Of a stretch of DNA of 64,000 bases, positions 23,291-31,556 are shown in pieces (the stretch's first letter is position 1; each line of letters opens with the position of its first letter). This DNA is from Siphonodentalium dalli (Eukaryota; Mollusca; Scaphopoda; Gadilida; Siphonodentaliidae), in NCBI GenBank assembly GCA_032622095.1, contig CP136067.1, positions 82,302,705 to 82,366,704 of the forward strand. Reading direction: 5' to 3'. Both the position numbers and the translations under genes were made by a program. The notes under the pieces are model-generated. The model had not been told where the DNA came from, did not search any database, and worked only from the letters and a program-made list of their open reading frames with translations.

Positions 23291-24368
23291 AGATACTGAA
23301 AATAGTTGAGCCGAGTAACTTGGACGATATTTCTGTAAAACTAGGCATAGACCATTTTAATGGAATGGAAACATCATTGAGTTTTCTCAGATCGATTACC
23401 AATCGGTAATTGGGAGTACCATCGGGGTTGGGTGTGGATTTGCGTATGAGGAGACTGGGAAATCCCCATGATGAATGGGCAGTGGGTTTAATAATGTCTG
23501 CATCTAATAAGTTTTTTATCTCAGCAGCCATAATTCGTTGTTTGTTCAGTGGTGTCGGATATTTTTTGCAAAAAATAGGTAAAGTATTTGGTTTGAGGTC
23601 GATTTTCATTTTAATTTTTGGACAATATCCTATCTTGTTTATGTCATTTGTAAAAACATCAGGGTATTGTGATACTAGTTGCAATATTTGCTGTTTAAGG
23701 TGTTGAGGTGCCACGATATCATCGATAGATATAGGTTGAGTCTTGGTGACTGGAGGGTTAATGTCTTGCCGGTCACCTATGGTGTTTATACTGTGTTTGA
23801 TTGGCGGAGATGAGTTAATGTTTTGCTCATCGGATGCCCTGCATATCATTTGCTCTTGAGTGCCAAATGCTTGTGCTATTACACGACCTTTCCTAATGGA
23901 CATATGTGACGCCGATTGGTTTTCTTTCATGACGCAAATATTTGGATTATTTGCATCTGCTATCGTGTCGGTTACATGTACATTTGGTTCCTGTTCGAAA
24001 ATGGACATGTTACCTTTGCCTATTCGGATTATAGGTGTGTTAAACATATCATTTGGCCCTATGAGTCTGCCTGTTATGATCGCGCATGAGTGGGGTGATA
24101 ATGAAACGTTATTTGTTGATCGGATGAGTGATGCAATGTGACCGTCCCTTAACATTGGGTATAATTGATTCTGTATTCTGAATTTTTCTAGATCAAAGTA
24201 AAGTCTAATACTGTGTTGTTTCATAAAGTCGCGCCCTAAAATGCAGGGACGGGACAAGGTTGCACATATGACAAATTTGTGAGTAAGAATGAGTTTTCCG
24301 ATTCTAAATGTGAGATGTGTGGATCCAAAAACTTTCATTGGTGTTCCATCGGCTGATGTGAGTAACAC
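23097..24368 (-). CDS. Pol fragment: protease C-terminus and RT fingers/palm
   Basis: Starts inside the protease, shown by ILGRDF at residues 43-48 (the ILGxDxL-type flap partner of retropepsins). A linker of about 180 residues follows, then the RT N-terminus with YRLVIDLRKLND and the first catalytic Asp at D361 (IFDLSNAYH). Homology is lost soon after, at about 23265, where the reading frame changes; the last ~50 codons are out-of-frame noise. Confidence 0.87.
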   Translation of the reverse strand: MLLTSADGTPMKVFGSTHLTFRIGKLILTHKFVICATLSRPCILGRDFMKQHSIRLYFDLEKFRIQNQLYPMLRDGHIASLIRSTNNVSLSPHSCAIITGRLIGPNDMFNTPIIRIGKGNMSIFEQEPNVHVTDTIADANNPNICVMKENQSASHMSIRKGRVIAQAFGTQEQMICRASDEQNINSSPPIKHSINTIGDRQDINPPVTKTQPISIDDIVAPQHLKQQILQLVSQYPDVFTNDINKIGYCPKIKMKIDLKPNTLPIFCKKYPTPLNKQRIMAAEIKNLLDADIIKPTAHSSWGFPSLLIRKSTPNPDGTPNYRLVIDLRKLNDVSIPLKWSMPSFTEISSKLLGSTIFSIFDLSNAYHVIGGRTRTCTHINYEYVRRTIQLSKSPDGICLELRVFFKTHEHGPTRFTICRRICR

Positions 24369-24405
24369 ATGTTCTTTAATTAAAGGTGGTCGATTTGGTA
24401 TGGAT

Positions 24406-25068
24406 CTATAAAATGTCGTATTTCAAGCAACTGGTGGTTGCTCCGGAGTCTAATAGTGAGCGAATTCGTTGTTTGTGTATTTTAATGATAGTTGAGCATG
24501 GTGTTTGGTTTAGAGCACCATCTGTCATATCACTTGGATATTTAAGTACTGGTATAGTGTGTTGTATGGGTTTTAATGGTGGTATTACAGGGTTAATTGC
24601 AGTATTGGAATGTGATTCGCGAGAATTGGCGCATGTTGACTTTCTTTTGGATGAAGACTGAGAATTAGTAATTTGTTGGTGATTTGGTTTTTCAAGGCGA
24701 TTCACGGTTTTAAATTGGGAAGGAAAGTTTAAATCAAGAAGAGGTAAGATAGAATTATTGGAGATATTATGAAATATGGATTTCATAGAGGGACACCTGT
24801 TATTGCAGTTGGTGGTATGTGTGACCTGCCTGCGGCGAGGAAGATTAAGTGGGCGCCGTGTGCGGTAATTAATATATCGTTGGTTTTGACACTTTGATGG
24901 TAGCGTGGGGTAATGATTAATGGGCTGCAGCTGTGAATTATAGACTCTATGCTTTTGAGATTCGTATGTTCGATGAGCTTTAGCATATCTATGATTGTGG
25001 CCGCCTATGGTGCTAATTTGATGTGTAATTGGACTCATTGCCTTGCGTCTACTTGTCAAATTTGTCAA
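24406..25068 (-). CDS. Pol fragment: basic linker and protease N-terminus
   Basis: The first 190 or so residues are basic and low complexity with many Asn, His and Arg. The retropepsin active site LLDSGATT appears at the end (Asp207). The stop follows seven codons later, and the matching second half of the protease resumes in another frame at 24368. So the active site is split from the rest by a small indel near 24404. Confidence 0.8.
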   Translation of the reverse strand: MTNLTSRRKAMSPITHQISTIGGHNHRYAKAHRTYESQKHRVYNSQLQPINHYPTLPSKCQNQRYINYRTRRPLNLPRRRQVTHTTNCNNRCPSMKSIFHNISNNSILPLLDLNFPSQFKTVNRLEKPNHQQITNSQSSSKRKSTCANSRESHSNTAINPVIPPLKPIQHTIPVLKYPSDMTDGALNQTPCSTIIKIHKQRIRSLLDSGATTSCLKYDIL

Positions 25069-25088
25069 ATTTGTGTAGGAATGAGTCC

Positions 25089-25391
25089 TTATCTGTTTAA
25101 AAATTGGTTATTATTTTGAGCCCGACGTCTGCATTGGTCTGTGGTGTGATTGTTTAATCTGCAGTATGTACAGAAGAGGGGTGGTTGAGGTGTTGTAGTA
25201 TATCTTGCATCCATGGTTTGGATGCGGTTTGGATGGGAGACCCTTGGTTCAGAGTAGGGGTGGTGAGAATTTGAAGGTTGGCGCCTGTCGGGGTGATCAT
25301 TGATTCGGTGTCTGTCTTTGGATTGGCGGGGGTTGTAAGTGGATTGTGATGGCCCTCTTGGAATGTGCCGGTGGTTATTGTCGATATCCAT
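25089..25391 (-). CDS. Gag nucleocapsid part with CCHC zinc knuckle
   Basis: CTYCRLNNHTTDQC is a C-x2-C-x4-H-x4-C knuckle, preceded by a basic, Pro/Ser/His/Arg-rich stretch. It lies in the same frame as the gag capsid segment and is separated from it by a single TAA at 25395-25397. It would bind the element's RNA during packaging. Confidence 0.85.
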   Translation of the reverse strand: MDIDNNHRHIPRGPSQSTYNPRQSKDRHRINDHPDRRQPSNSHHPYSEPRVSHPNRIQTMDARYTTTPQPPLFCTYCRLNNHTTDQCRRRAQNNNQFLNR

Positions 25392-25394
25392 TGG

Positions 25395-26291
25395 TTAAGG
25401 GGATTGTAACTGTGGGAATTGGTTATAATCATTATGATGTTCACCGTAACGTAAGCGATAGCGTTGCCGAAGGTTCATTTCACGTAGGGAAATATCAGTA
25501 GATCTATCAAGTGTTACGGGGTCGTCTTTGAGAAGCCTGAATTTAATACTAGAGTCGCGAATACCGTCGGAAAAAAATGCTACTAATTGTGTTTGTACTG
25601 ATCTTGTATTAATTTCATCAGTAAACGCGTGTTTAGCAAGGGTACGTATGCGTTCTGCAAACATGGCAATTGTTTCCGTATGTCTCTGCCTGATGGCTCG
25701 TAATGAGGAAAGGGCTTGAGGCGAATCGGGTATGGAACTGAATAATGAACGTAATTGTGATTTCAGATCGGCCAAGGTGAACGTGAAATTTCCGTCCGTG
25801 TTATTTTCATTTATGAAGCGTTGAATAAATTCCGAAACTTCATATTTACATGTTTGAGCGGCAATTTTAATAATAGTTTCATCTTGTGCTGAAATTGCGC
25901 GGGAGTATTTTTCCACCGAATGGACCCATTGGGGAAAAGCGTCAGGTTTGCCATCGAAGGGTTCAATAATGGAATTCATACCCAACAGTGCCGTTATTGT
26001 TGTTTGTGTTTTTAAACTATTTGTCTGATCGCGGATAGAACTAGTGAAATGGCTAATTTCATGGGTAAGCCGTGACAATAGCAAGTTTTGAGTATCTTTG
26101 CCCATTTCATTAGTAATGTCTGTGTGGGGGGGGAGGGGGGTTGCGGTTGTTCGGTCCGTTTCCCGGTAACATTGGCTTGGATGAAAATAATCGCTGCTCT
26201 GCGGAGGTGGTGACTCCATTGTGAGTAAAAAAAATACTAAAAAATAGGGAGTGTGAAATTTGACAGCAAATGGGATAGAAAAGATGGTCAC
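25395..26291 (-). CDS. Gag capsid-like protein
   Basis: A 298-codon frame; the likelier start is the internal Met at residue 26 (26216-26214), which begins a Pro/Ser/Gln-rich leader, because the residues before it are hydrophobic and unlike gag. Residues 100-290 resemble the retrotransposon gag fold: PFDGKPDAFPQWVHSVE, then helices with the typical LRAIRQRHTETIAMFAERI stretch. It ends at a TAA after QLQSP, and the CCHC nucleocapsid part follows in the same frame. Known role of the family: assembly of the virus-like particle in the cytoplasm. Confidence 0.85.
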   Translation of the reverse strand: MTIFSIPFAVKFHTPYFLVFFLLTMESPPPQSSDYFHPSQCYRETDRTTATPLPPHTDITNEMGKDTQNLLLSRLTHEISHFTSSIRDQTNSLKTQTTITALLGMNSIIEPFDGKPDAFPQWVHSVEKYSRAISAQDETIIKIAAQTCKYEVSEFIQRFINENNTDGNFTFTLADLKSQLRSLFSSIPDSPQALSSLRAIRQRHTETIAMFAERIRTLAKHAFTDEINTRSVQTQLVAFFSDGIRDSSIKFRLLKDDPVTLDRSTDISLREMNLRQRYRLRYGEHHNDYNQFPQLQSP

Positions 26292-26784
26292 TCACCAATT
26301 TCCAAGAAGAATAATGTGCACGAGTCTGTGATGATGAATGATGTACAGAATGTTCTTGTAGTGTTTGTAGGAAACAGAAGGGTGTCGAAATCATATTTTA
26401 ATGTTTATATATAGCTGGATCTGGGCTGCAAGAGGCGTGAGTAATGTTTTTAGCTGGATACACGATGTGAGCTGGTTGTATGAGAACAAAAGGTTGATTC
26501 GTCTATATCAGATGAGTATGGTATGCGGTCCTGTGTGTCCGAAGGGTTGGTGTGCGGTCCTGTGTGTCCGAAGGGTTCCTGTGTGTCCGAAAGGTTGAGT
26601 TATGGTTGACCGATGCAGGGGTCTAGTGTGTGAGACTGTCTCTCCGTGGCTGGTGTGTAAGGCTGTATCCCCGTGGTTGAGTAGCGGTTTGAGATTGTTT
26701 CTGCTCTGTAGTGATCGTTTAGTGGCCGAGACTTCAAGTTGTGTGGTGTGAGACGTAGAACTGTTCACGGTACCATTAATACTA
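26292..26784 (-). other. 5' leader of the retrotransposon
   Basis: Untranslated region between the 5' LTR and gag. It holds a short tandem repeat near 26520-26600 with the core CCTGTGTGTCCGAAGGGTT on plus. A TGGTACC motif lies about nine bases from the LTR on the minus strand and could be the start of a primer binding site, but the tRNA was not identified. Confidence 0.6.
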
Positions 26785-27240
26785 TGTGAGGTAATGAACA
26801 CATAGATATAGTAGGTACAAGTCTTTATTATGTTGTGAATAAGATATGCAGTGTGTACAAATATCATGATCAAGAGTCGCCGCGAAGTGAGGTCCCCGAA
26901 TGGGTGATGCCTGGTGTGGGTGATGCCTGGAGATAACCTCGAGATGAGATGAGTCTAGTGAAAGCATGAGGTGATGGGATGTGGTTGTCTCTTATATACT
27001 ATTTGGGACGCATATTAGATGAGGCGTTTGGCAATACACATCGGGATTGGTTCCTTCGTTATGGTCATTTCCCTTGACCATATTTGGGAGCCATCTTCAT
27101 TGTGTGTATACCTTCGCTGAGAGTAAGACGTGTGAGGTTTCGAGAACCGAACACGAATATCTGAGTTTGGGGTTTTATATATTGGGACATTCGTATAGTT
27201 TGAATCAAGTTGTGAGATTATAATGGGTAGTTATCTCACA
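26785..27240 (-). repeat. 5' LTR (right copy)
   Basis: 456 bp, same ends as the left LTR. It holds TATATAAAA at 27173-27181 and AATAAA at 26824-26829, both on the minus strand, so U3-R-U5 order fits transcription toward lower coordinates. Confidence 0.93.
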
Positions 27241-27268
27241 TAACATGGTATAGCCCCATACCATGTTA
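27241..27268 (+). repeat. TSD copy and adjoining palindrome
   Basis: TAAC (27241-27244) repeats the left target duplication. It is also the first part of an 11-bp perfect stem, TAACATGGTAT with its complement after a 6-base loop. The insertion therefore sits at the base of a palindrome. Confidence 0.75.
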
Positions 27269-28120
27269 GTAGTTTCGACCTATGATTGGTCAATTTAAAT
27301 TGATGCCGAGGTTAAACACATTAACTTGAACCCACTCCATAGTTTACTACTCGCATGCATATACAATTATTATGTCCAGATTTCGTGAAAGAAATATGCA
27401 TTACATATTTGTAACCGGGTTACATGGGTTGCAAGTCAGACGTGTTTTTGTCACAATGCTTTCTTACCATGAGAGAATAACTCCAAATAGAAAAAATGAA
27501 ATTATTTCAGCTATGCTTGTAAAAAAGGGTTACACAGTTACATTTGAAAGTCATTTAAAATATCCGATGTGTTTTTAGTCAAATTTTTTTATTTGCTTAC
27601 CAGAGCAAAACTCCAACTAGAAAAAATTTAGTATTCTCCTGTCAACGCATGTTTTAATGACTACATGCATGGACTCAATACTGGGAGTTCATTCTCAAAC
27701 ATTTAGGCCTTCATGCATACCTGTTTATGTCTGATCTAGCTCTGCACAATGTATTTGGTTTAGTGTTATGGTCTACACTCCAACATATGTCACTCGATTG
27801 ACCATCGTACCAGCTGGACCAAATAATATATTACATAGTCATCGTTCTTCTAGCTGTAAGCAAATCACTTGACCTGGAACTTAATTTATTTGCATAATAA
27901 TACAAAAGTGATTTTGTCAACTTATGAAACCTCTCTCCCGAAAACAAACACATTACGCATACACATATTAACAAGATGACGGCTGATATTTACATGAATG
28001 ACTTTGACATGGCACTGGGTGAGGGATGTTGCAAAGCAAATAAATGAAAGGAGCTCGAGAAGTGCACCCACCCTGAACTAGAGACACCAGTATTCAATTC
28101 GAAATCAGCGTAATTATTGA
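27269..28120. other. No recognisable gene
   Basis: AT-rich sequence with short ORFs only and no clear repeats. Confidence 0.4.
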
Positions 28121-28404
28121 ATGGACACAAGACACGTATTTTTTTTATTGCTTCTATTACCACGCATAAACACTTGCATGTGTATCTTGTATATATTTCT
28201 GACACTCCGTTCCTATGACACCCAGAGTAACGAGACACCATCAATAGAACCGGTTATGTCAGGGTTGATGGACGAGTTACTGGACATTCGTAAATTAGAT
28301 GGTCGTGGGCGAATACACAGTCTCGAGTCCATTAACCGAATTCAGACACAGTTTTATTATATACAAGGTGAAATCACATTGATACAGATGAAAAATTGGG
28401 ATAA
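28121..28404 (+). CDS. Unassigned ORF with signal-like N-terminus
   Basis: The frame starts MDTRHVFFLLLLLP, a hydrophobic stretch like a signal peptide, and reads on through SIEPVMSGLMDELLDIRKLD. A possible splice donor, AAG|GTGAAA, lies near 28368. The frame continues out of register into the LINE that starts about 28405. It could be a first exon of a secreted protein or chance. I do not recognise it. Confidence 0.2.
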
Positions 28405-29794
28405 AAGTCGACAAATGAGCTATCAGCTTATTTCCCCTGTTATGCGGGGGTTCGACAAGGTGATAACTTATCCCCACTGTTGTTTTCCTTGTATTTGAAT
28501 GATATGGAAGAATTTTTCCTTGAAAACTGCGCAGTGGGACTGAAAACTGTAGACGCGGAGATTGAACTACAAATTGAACTACCATTTGAAAATATTCATG
28601 ATTCTTTACGCCGACGATACAGTTATTATGGCGGAAACACCTAAAGGGTTACAGCAACAACTCGATATTTTTGAAAAATATTGTAGTCAATGGAAATTAA
28701 CAGTCAATGTGGATAAAACAAAAATATTAAATTTATCTAAAGCGAGTCTATCCAAGAAAGTCTCGTTTCTGTTTAAAGGGAAGAAAATTGATACTGTTAA
28801 CAACTTTAATTACCTTGGCATAATATTTTGTAAATCCGGCTCCTTTACAATGGCGAAAAAAACATTGGTAGAAAAAGCCACTCGTGCCATGTACTCCATA
28901 ATCGGAAAATCACGCAAACACTGCCTTTCTGTTAAAAATCAACTGGACTTGTTCGATTTGCATGTTACCCCGATATTGCTATATGGTTGTGAAGTATGGG
29001 GGTTTGGCAACAATGATGTTCTGGAAAAAGTCCACCGTACATTTCTGAAACACGTCCTTAAACTTAGGCCATCAACCCCTAATTATATGTTGTACGGGGA
29101 ATGTGGAAGACTACCATTGCAGATACAGATATATACAAGAATGATGAAGTTCTGGAGTAAGATTATGAACAGTAACGGCGGTAGATATCAAAGGCTAATT
29201 TTCAAACTAGCACATTCGATGTTCGATATAAACGACGACAGATTCCCCTGGTTGCATAAAGTTTATAATATATTAGAAGACAACGGACAAATACTCTACT
29301 GGCACATGGAACAGATACCGGATAGCAACCAACTTATCTCATACATGAAATGTAGTTTAATATCCCAGTTTAGAAAATCATGGGAAACGGATTTAAATAA
29401 CTCGAGCCGTGGCCGCATATATAGAATTTTCAAGCACGATTTATCATTCGAAAATTATCTTGTAACACTCAACACAACAAATCGTTTCATCGTGTGTAAA
29501 TTTAAAACAAGCAATCATCGACTCCCGATTGAAATAGGCCGTTGGAGAAACTCCGAACAATCCGATCGTGTATGCCAACTCTGCAAATCCGGTAAAATTG
29601 GAGACGAGTTCCACTACCTTCTCGAGTGCGAAAGCTTATCTAAAGCCAGGCGCCGTTTATTAACAACGCTATCGGACAAACGCCCCAATACAATCACTAT
29701 GAGCGAACTACTTAATCAGAAAAATCCAACAAGCCTACGACGACTATGTGATTTTATTAAAATTGTTAACCGCGAACTATCGAATATTGAATGA
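28405..29794 (+). pseudogene. LINE reverse transcriptase, C-terminal part, frameshifted
   Basis: GVRQGDNLSPLLF, the RT motif ahead of the catalytic box, starts at 28447. The catalytic LYADDTVI lies about 50 codons later but in another frame; the switch falls between about 28560 and 28600. From 28562 the frame is open for 410 codons, through the thumb, ILLYGCEVWG, and a C-terminal C-x2-C-x9-H-x4-C cluster (CQLCKSGKIGDEFHYLLEC) common in Jockey/CR1/L2-type LINEs. Endonuclease and N-terminal RT are missing. Non-functional as assembled, though the 410-codon stretch is undamaged, which suggests a fairly young copy. Confidence 0.87.
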
Positions 29795-30184
29795 TTATAA
29801 TATAAAAATATTGAAGCGATTGTAATACTCCATATGGTATTATAAGGATAACTTGACGTACCGCCTTGTATGTAAGGAATATGTAGTATTGATATACTGA
29901 TAAATAACTCTGTGTGTGTATGTGTGCACAAAATGTACATGTTCACTTCTAAATATATTATTACTATTAATGAATAATGTTATACATATATAGCAATGAT
30001 AGTGCTATTATATTTATTTATTTATAATGTGTTTATTGATATTTATTTATAACGTGTTTATTTATATTTATTTATAATAATGTGTATAATATGCTTATAT
30101 ATGTACCATGATATATGTAAATAGTGTACAAATGTTATCTCGATACCTATGTATTATAGGTCATGCGAATAAAGAATTGAATTA
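28405..30184 (+). mobile_element. 5'-truncated LINE retrotransposon
   Basis: The element begins inside the RT domain and runs through the RT C-terminus, a zinc-ribbon tail, an AT-rich 3' UTR and AATAAAG near the end, followed by a GAATTGAATTA tail. Truncation at the 5' side is usual for target-primed reverse transcription. It lies 1.2 kb right of the LTR element and in its own orientation (plus). Confidence 0.85.
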
Positions 30185-31548
30185 GACGTTTACGAACGCT
30201 TTTAAAACAAAAAATTGTCCTTGGCAGACAGCAAAGCCACGCCATTGACACTTAACATGTGAGTGTAAATAGCACGCCGATTTTGTCTACGCATATACAG
30301 CTGTCCAGTACAGGTTTGTTAGAAATTAAACGTCGATGTACGCAAATATATAATAAAATATCTGTTTTCGTTGTAAATATGACGTAGTGTATATACGTAA
30401 TATATACTGTCGACACACTTATCTGTAATTTGGGCACGAATGATAGTTTTGACTCGCGAATTATCAAAGTAATATCGTTCTGTGCAGAAGAACAATAACT
30501 CAGTTTGAATGTGATATATACAACGTGAATGCAAATTAGCATAATGCCTTTTCTTACAAGGAATTGTATCACGTGGTGTTTATAAGCACTATGCAAATGT
30601 TTGTTATTGTGGGCGGGTGTTAGAAGCGAACTATTTCTCGAATAGGACTCCTCACGGGATCTCTTTGTGTATAAATTGGGAGACATGACTATTCTAAATT
30701 ACGAATGTCGACTTGTGGTATTAAGCATCGTCTTGTTGTATAAAGCATGTTATAAACACTAAACTCAGGCTTGCTATGTAGTTAATAAATTGTTAACAAG
30801 TTATACCTCCTCATGGCTTCCCAATAAACAATAAACCTTGATGTTTAATGGTATCTGTAGCAAAGTGCAGTTTTAAAAAACCCACCCATTCAGAAGAATA
30901 GAAGGTCGAGGAAGAATAAAGGAGCTGGGTTTTAAATGTATCTATTGTTTGTTCGATCTCCTTAAATACGTCCTGTCCTTGAAACCGTTAAACCACAATA
31001 TGTCCGATTTCTATACGTATTCTATTCGATCGGACACATGGACTCATTAATGTGATGTACTGAAGGTCAGATATCGACTTTTAACTTGTTTTAAATTTTT
31101 GCCAACAATCGGCTGTTATGAAAAACGTCCGTGGTCCAAAATTGGTAGAAATTAAAGACATATAATGGACTTGTACGGGTGCGTGAAATTTATAAGTTAG
31201 TACTCAGTCGCTATGGCAGCCTGGTGAATGTAGCATTCTACTAACATCGCCGAAAATTTCAAAGAAATCGACCATACCACTCCACAGAAAATGTTGTCTG
31301 AACTACGCTCAATTGTAACTATTTACATCACAATTCGGGACGTAACTATAAAATTGGCGATAAACTAACACAAATTATTTTCGCCATTGAGAGTCATTGC
31401 ATTTAATTAATGTATAAGAATGGCGGTGTGTGTTTCATAAAAATATTCATAAAAATATAACTACTCTGAGCAAGATTATTGTCAATTTCCATTTGATCAC
31501 CCAACTGGAGTGTTTCACATCACTTTAAAGAGCGTTTTAAATTATAAG
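30185..31548. other. No recognisable gene
   Basis: AT-rich. A minus-strand ORF of 144 codons at 30252-30686 has no recognisable domain and a composition like random AT-rich sequence. Confidence 0.4.
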
Positions 31549-31556
31549 ATTTTTTG

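Larger units (their letters stand above)
10950..27240 (-). mobile_element. 16.3-kb Ty3/Gypsy-type LTR retrotransposon with large 3' cargo
   Basis: Two 456-bp direct LTRs bound the unit and are flanked by a TAAC duplication. On the minus strand the order is 5' LTR, ~490-bp leader, gag with a CCHC knuckle, aspartic protease, reverse transcriptase, RNase H, integrase, then ~8.9 kb without retroviral genes, a polypurine tract and the 3' LTR. Protease-RT-RNase H-integrase order defines Ty3/Gypsy. The gag-pol reading frame changes at several points, so this copy is probably not autonomous as assembled. The cargo includes tandem arrays, a LINE fragment in the opposite orientation and a hAT-like insert. 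No envelope gene was seen. Confidence 0.92.

Noticed and set aside
26765-26784. Primer binding site next to the 5' LTR
   Set aside because: TGGTACC on the minus strand has the expected TGG start, but it is offset by about nine bases and I could not match it to a tRNA 3' end. It is mentioned only as a possibility in the leader entry.
30252-30686. 144-codon minus-strand ORF
   Set aside because: AT-rich, no recognisable domain, no exon borders or codon pattern unlike the background.
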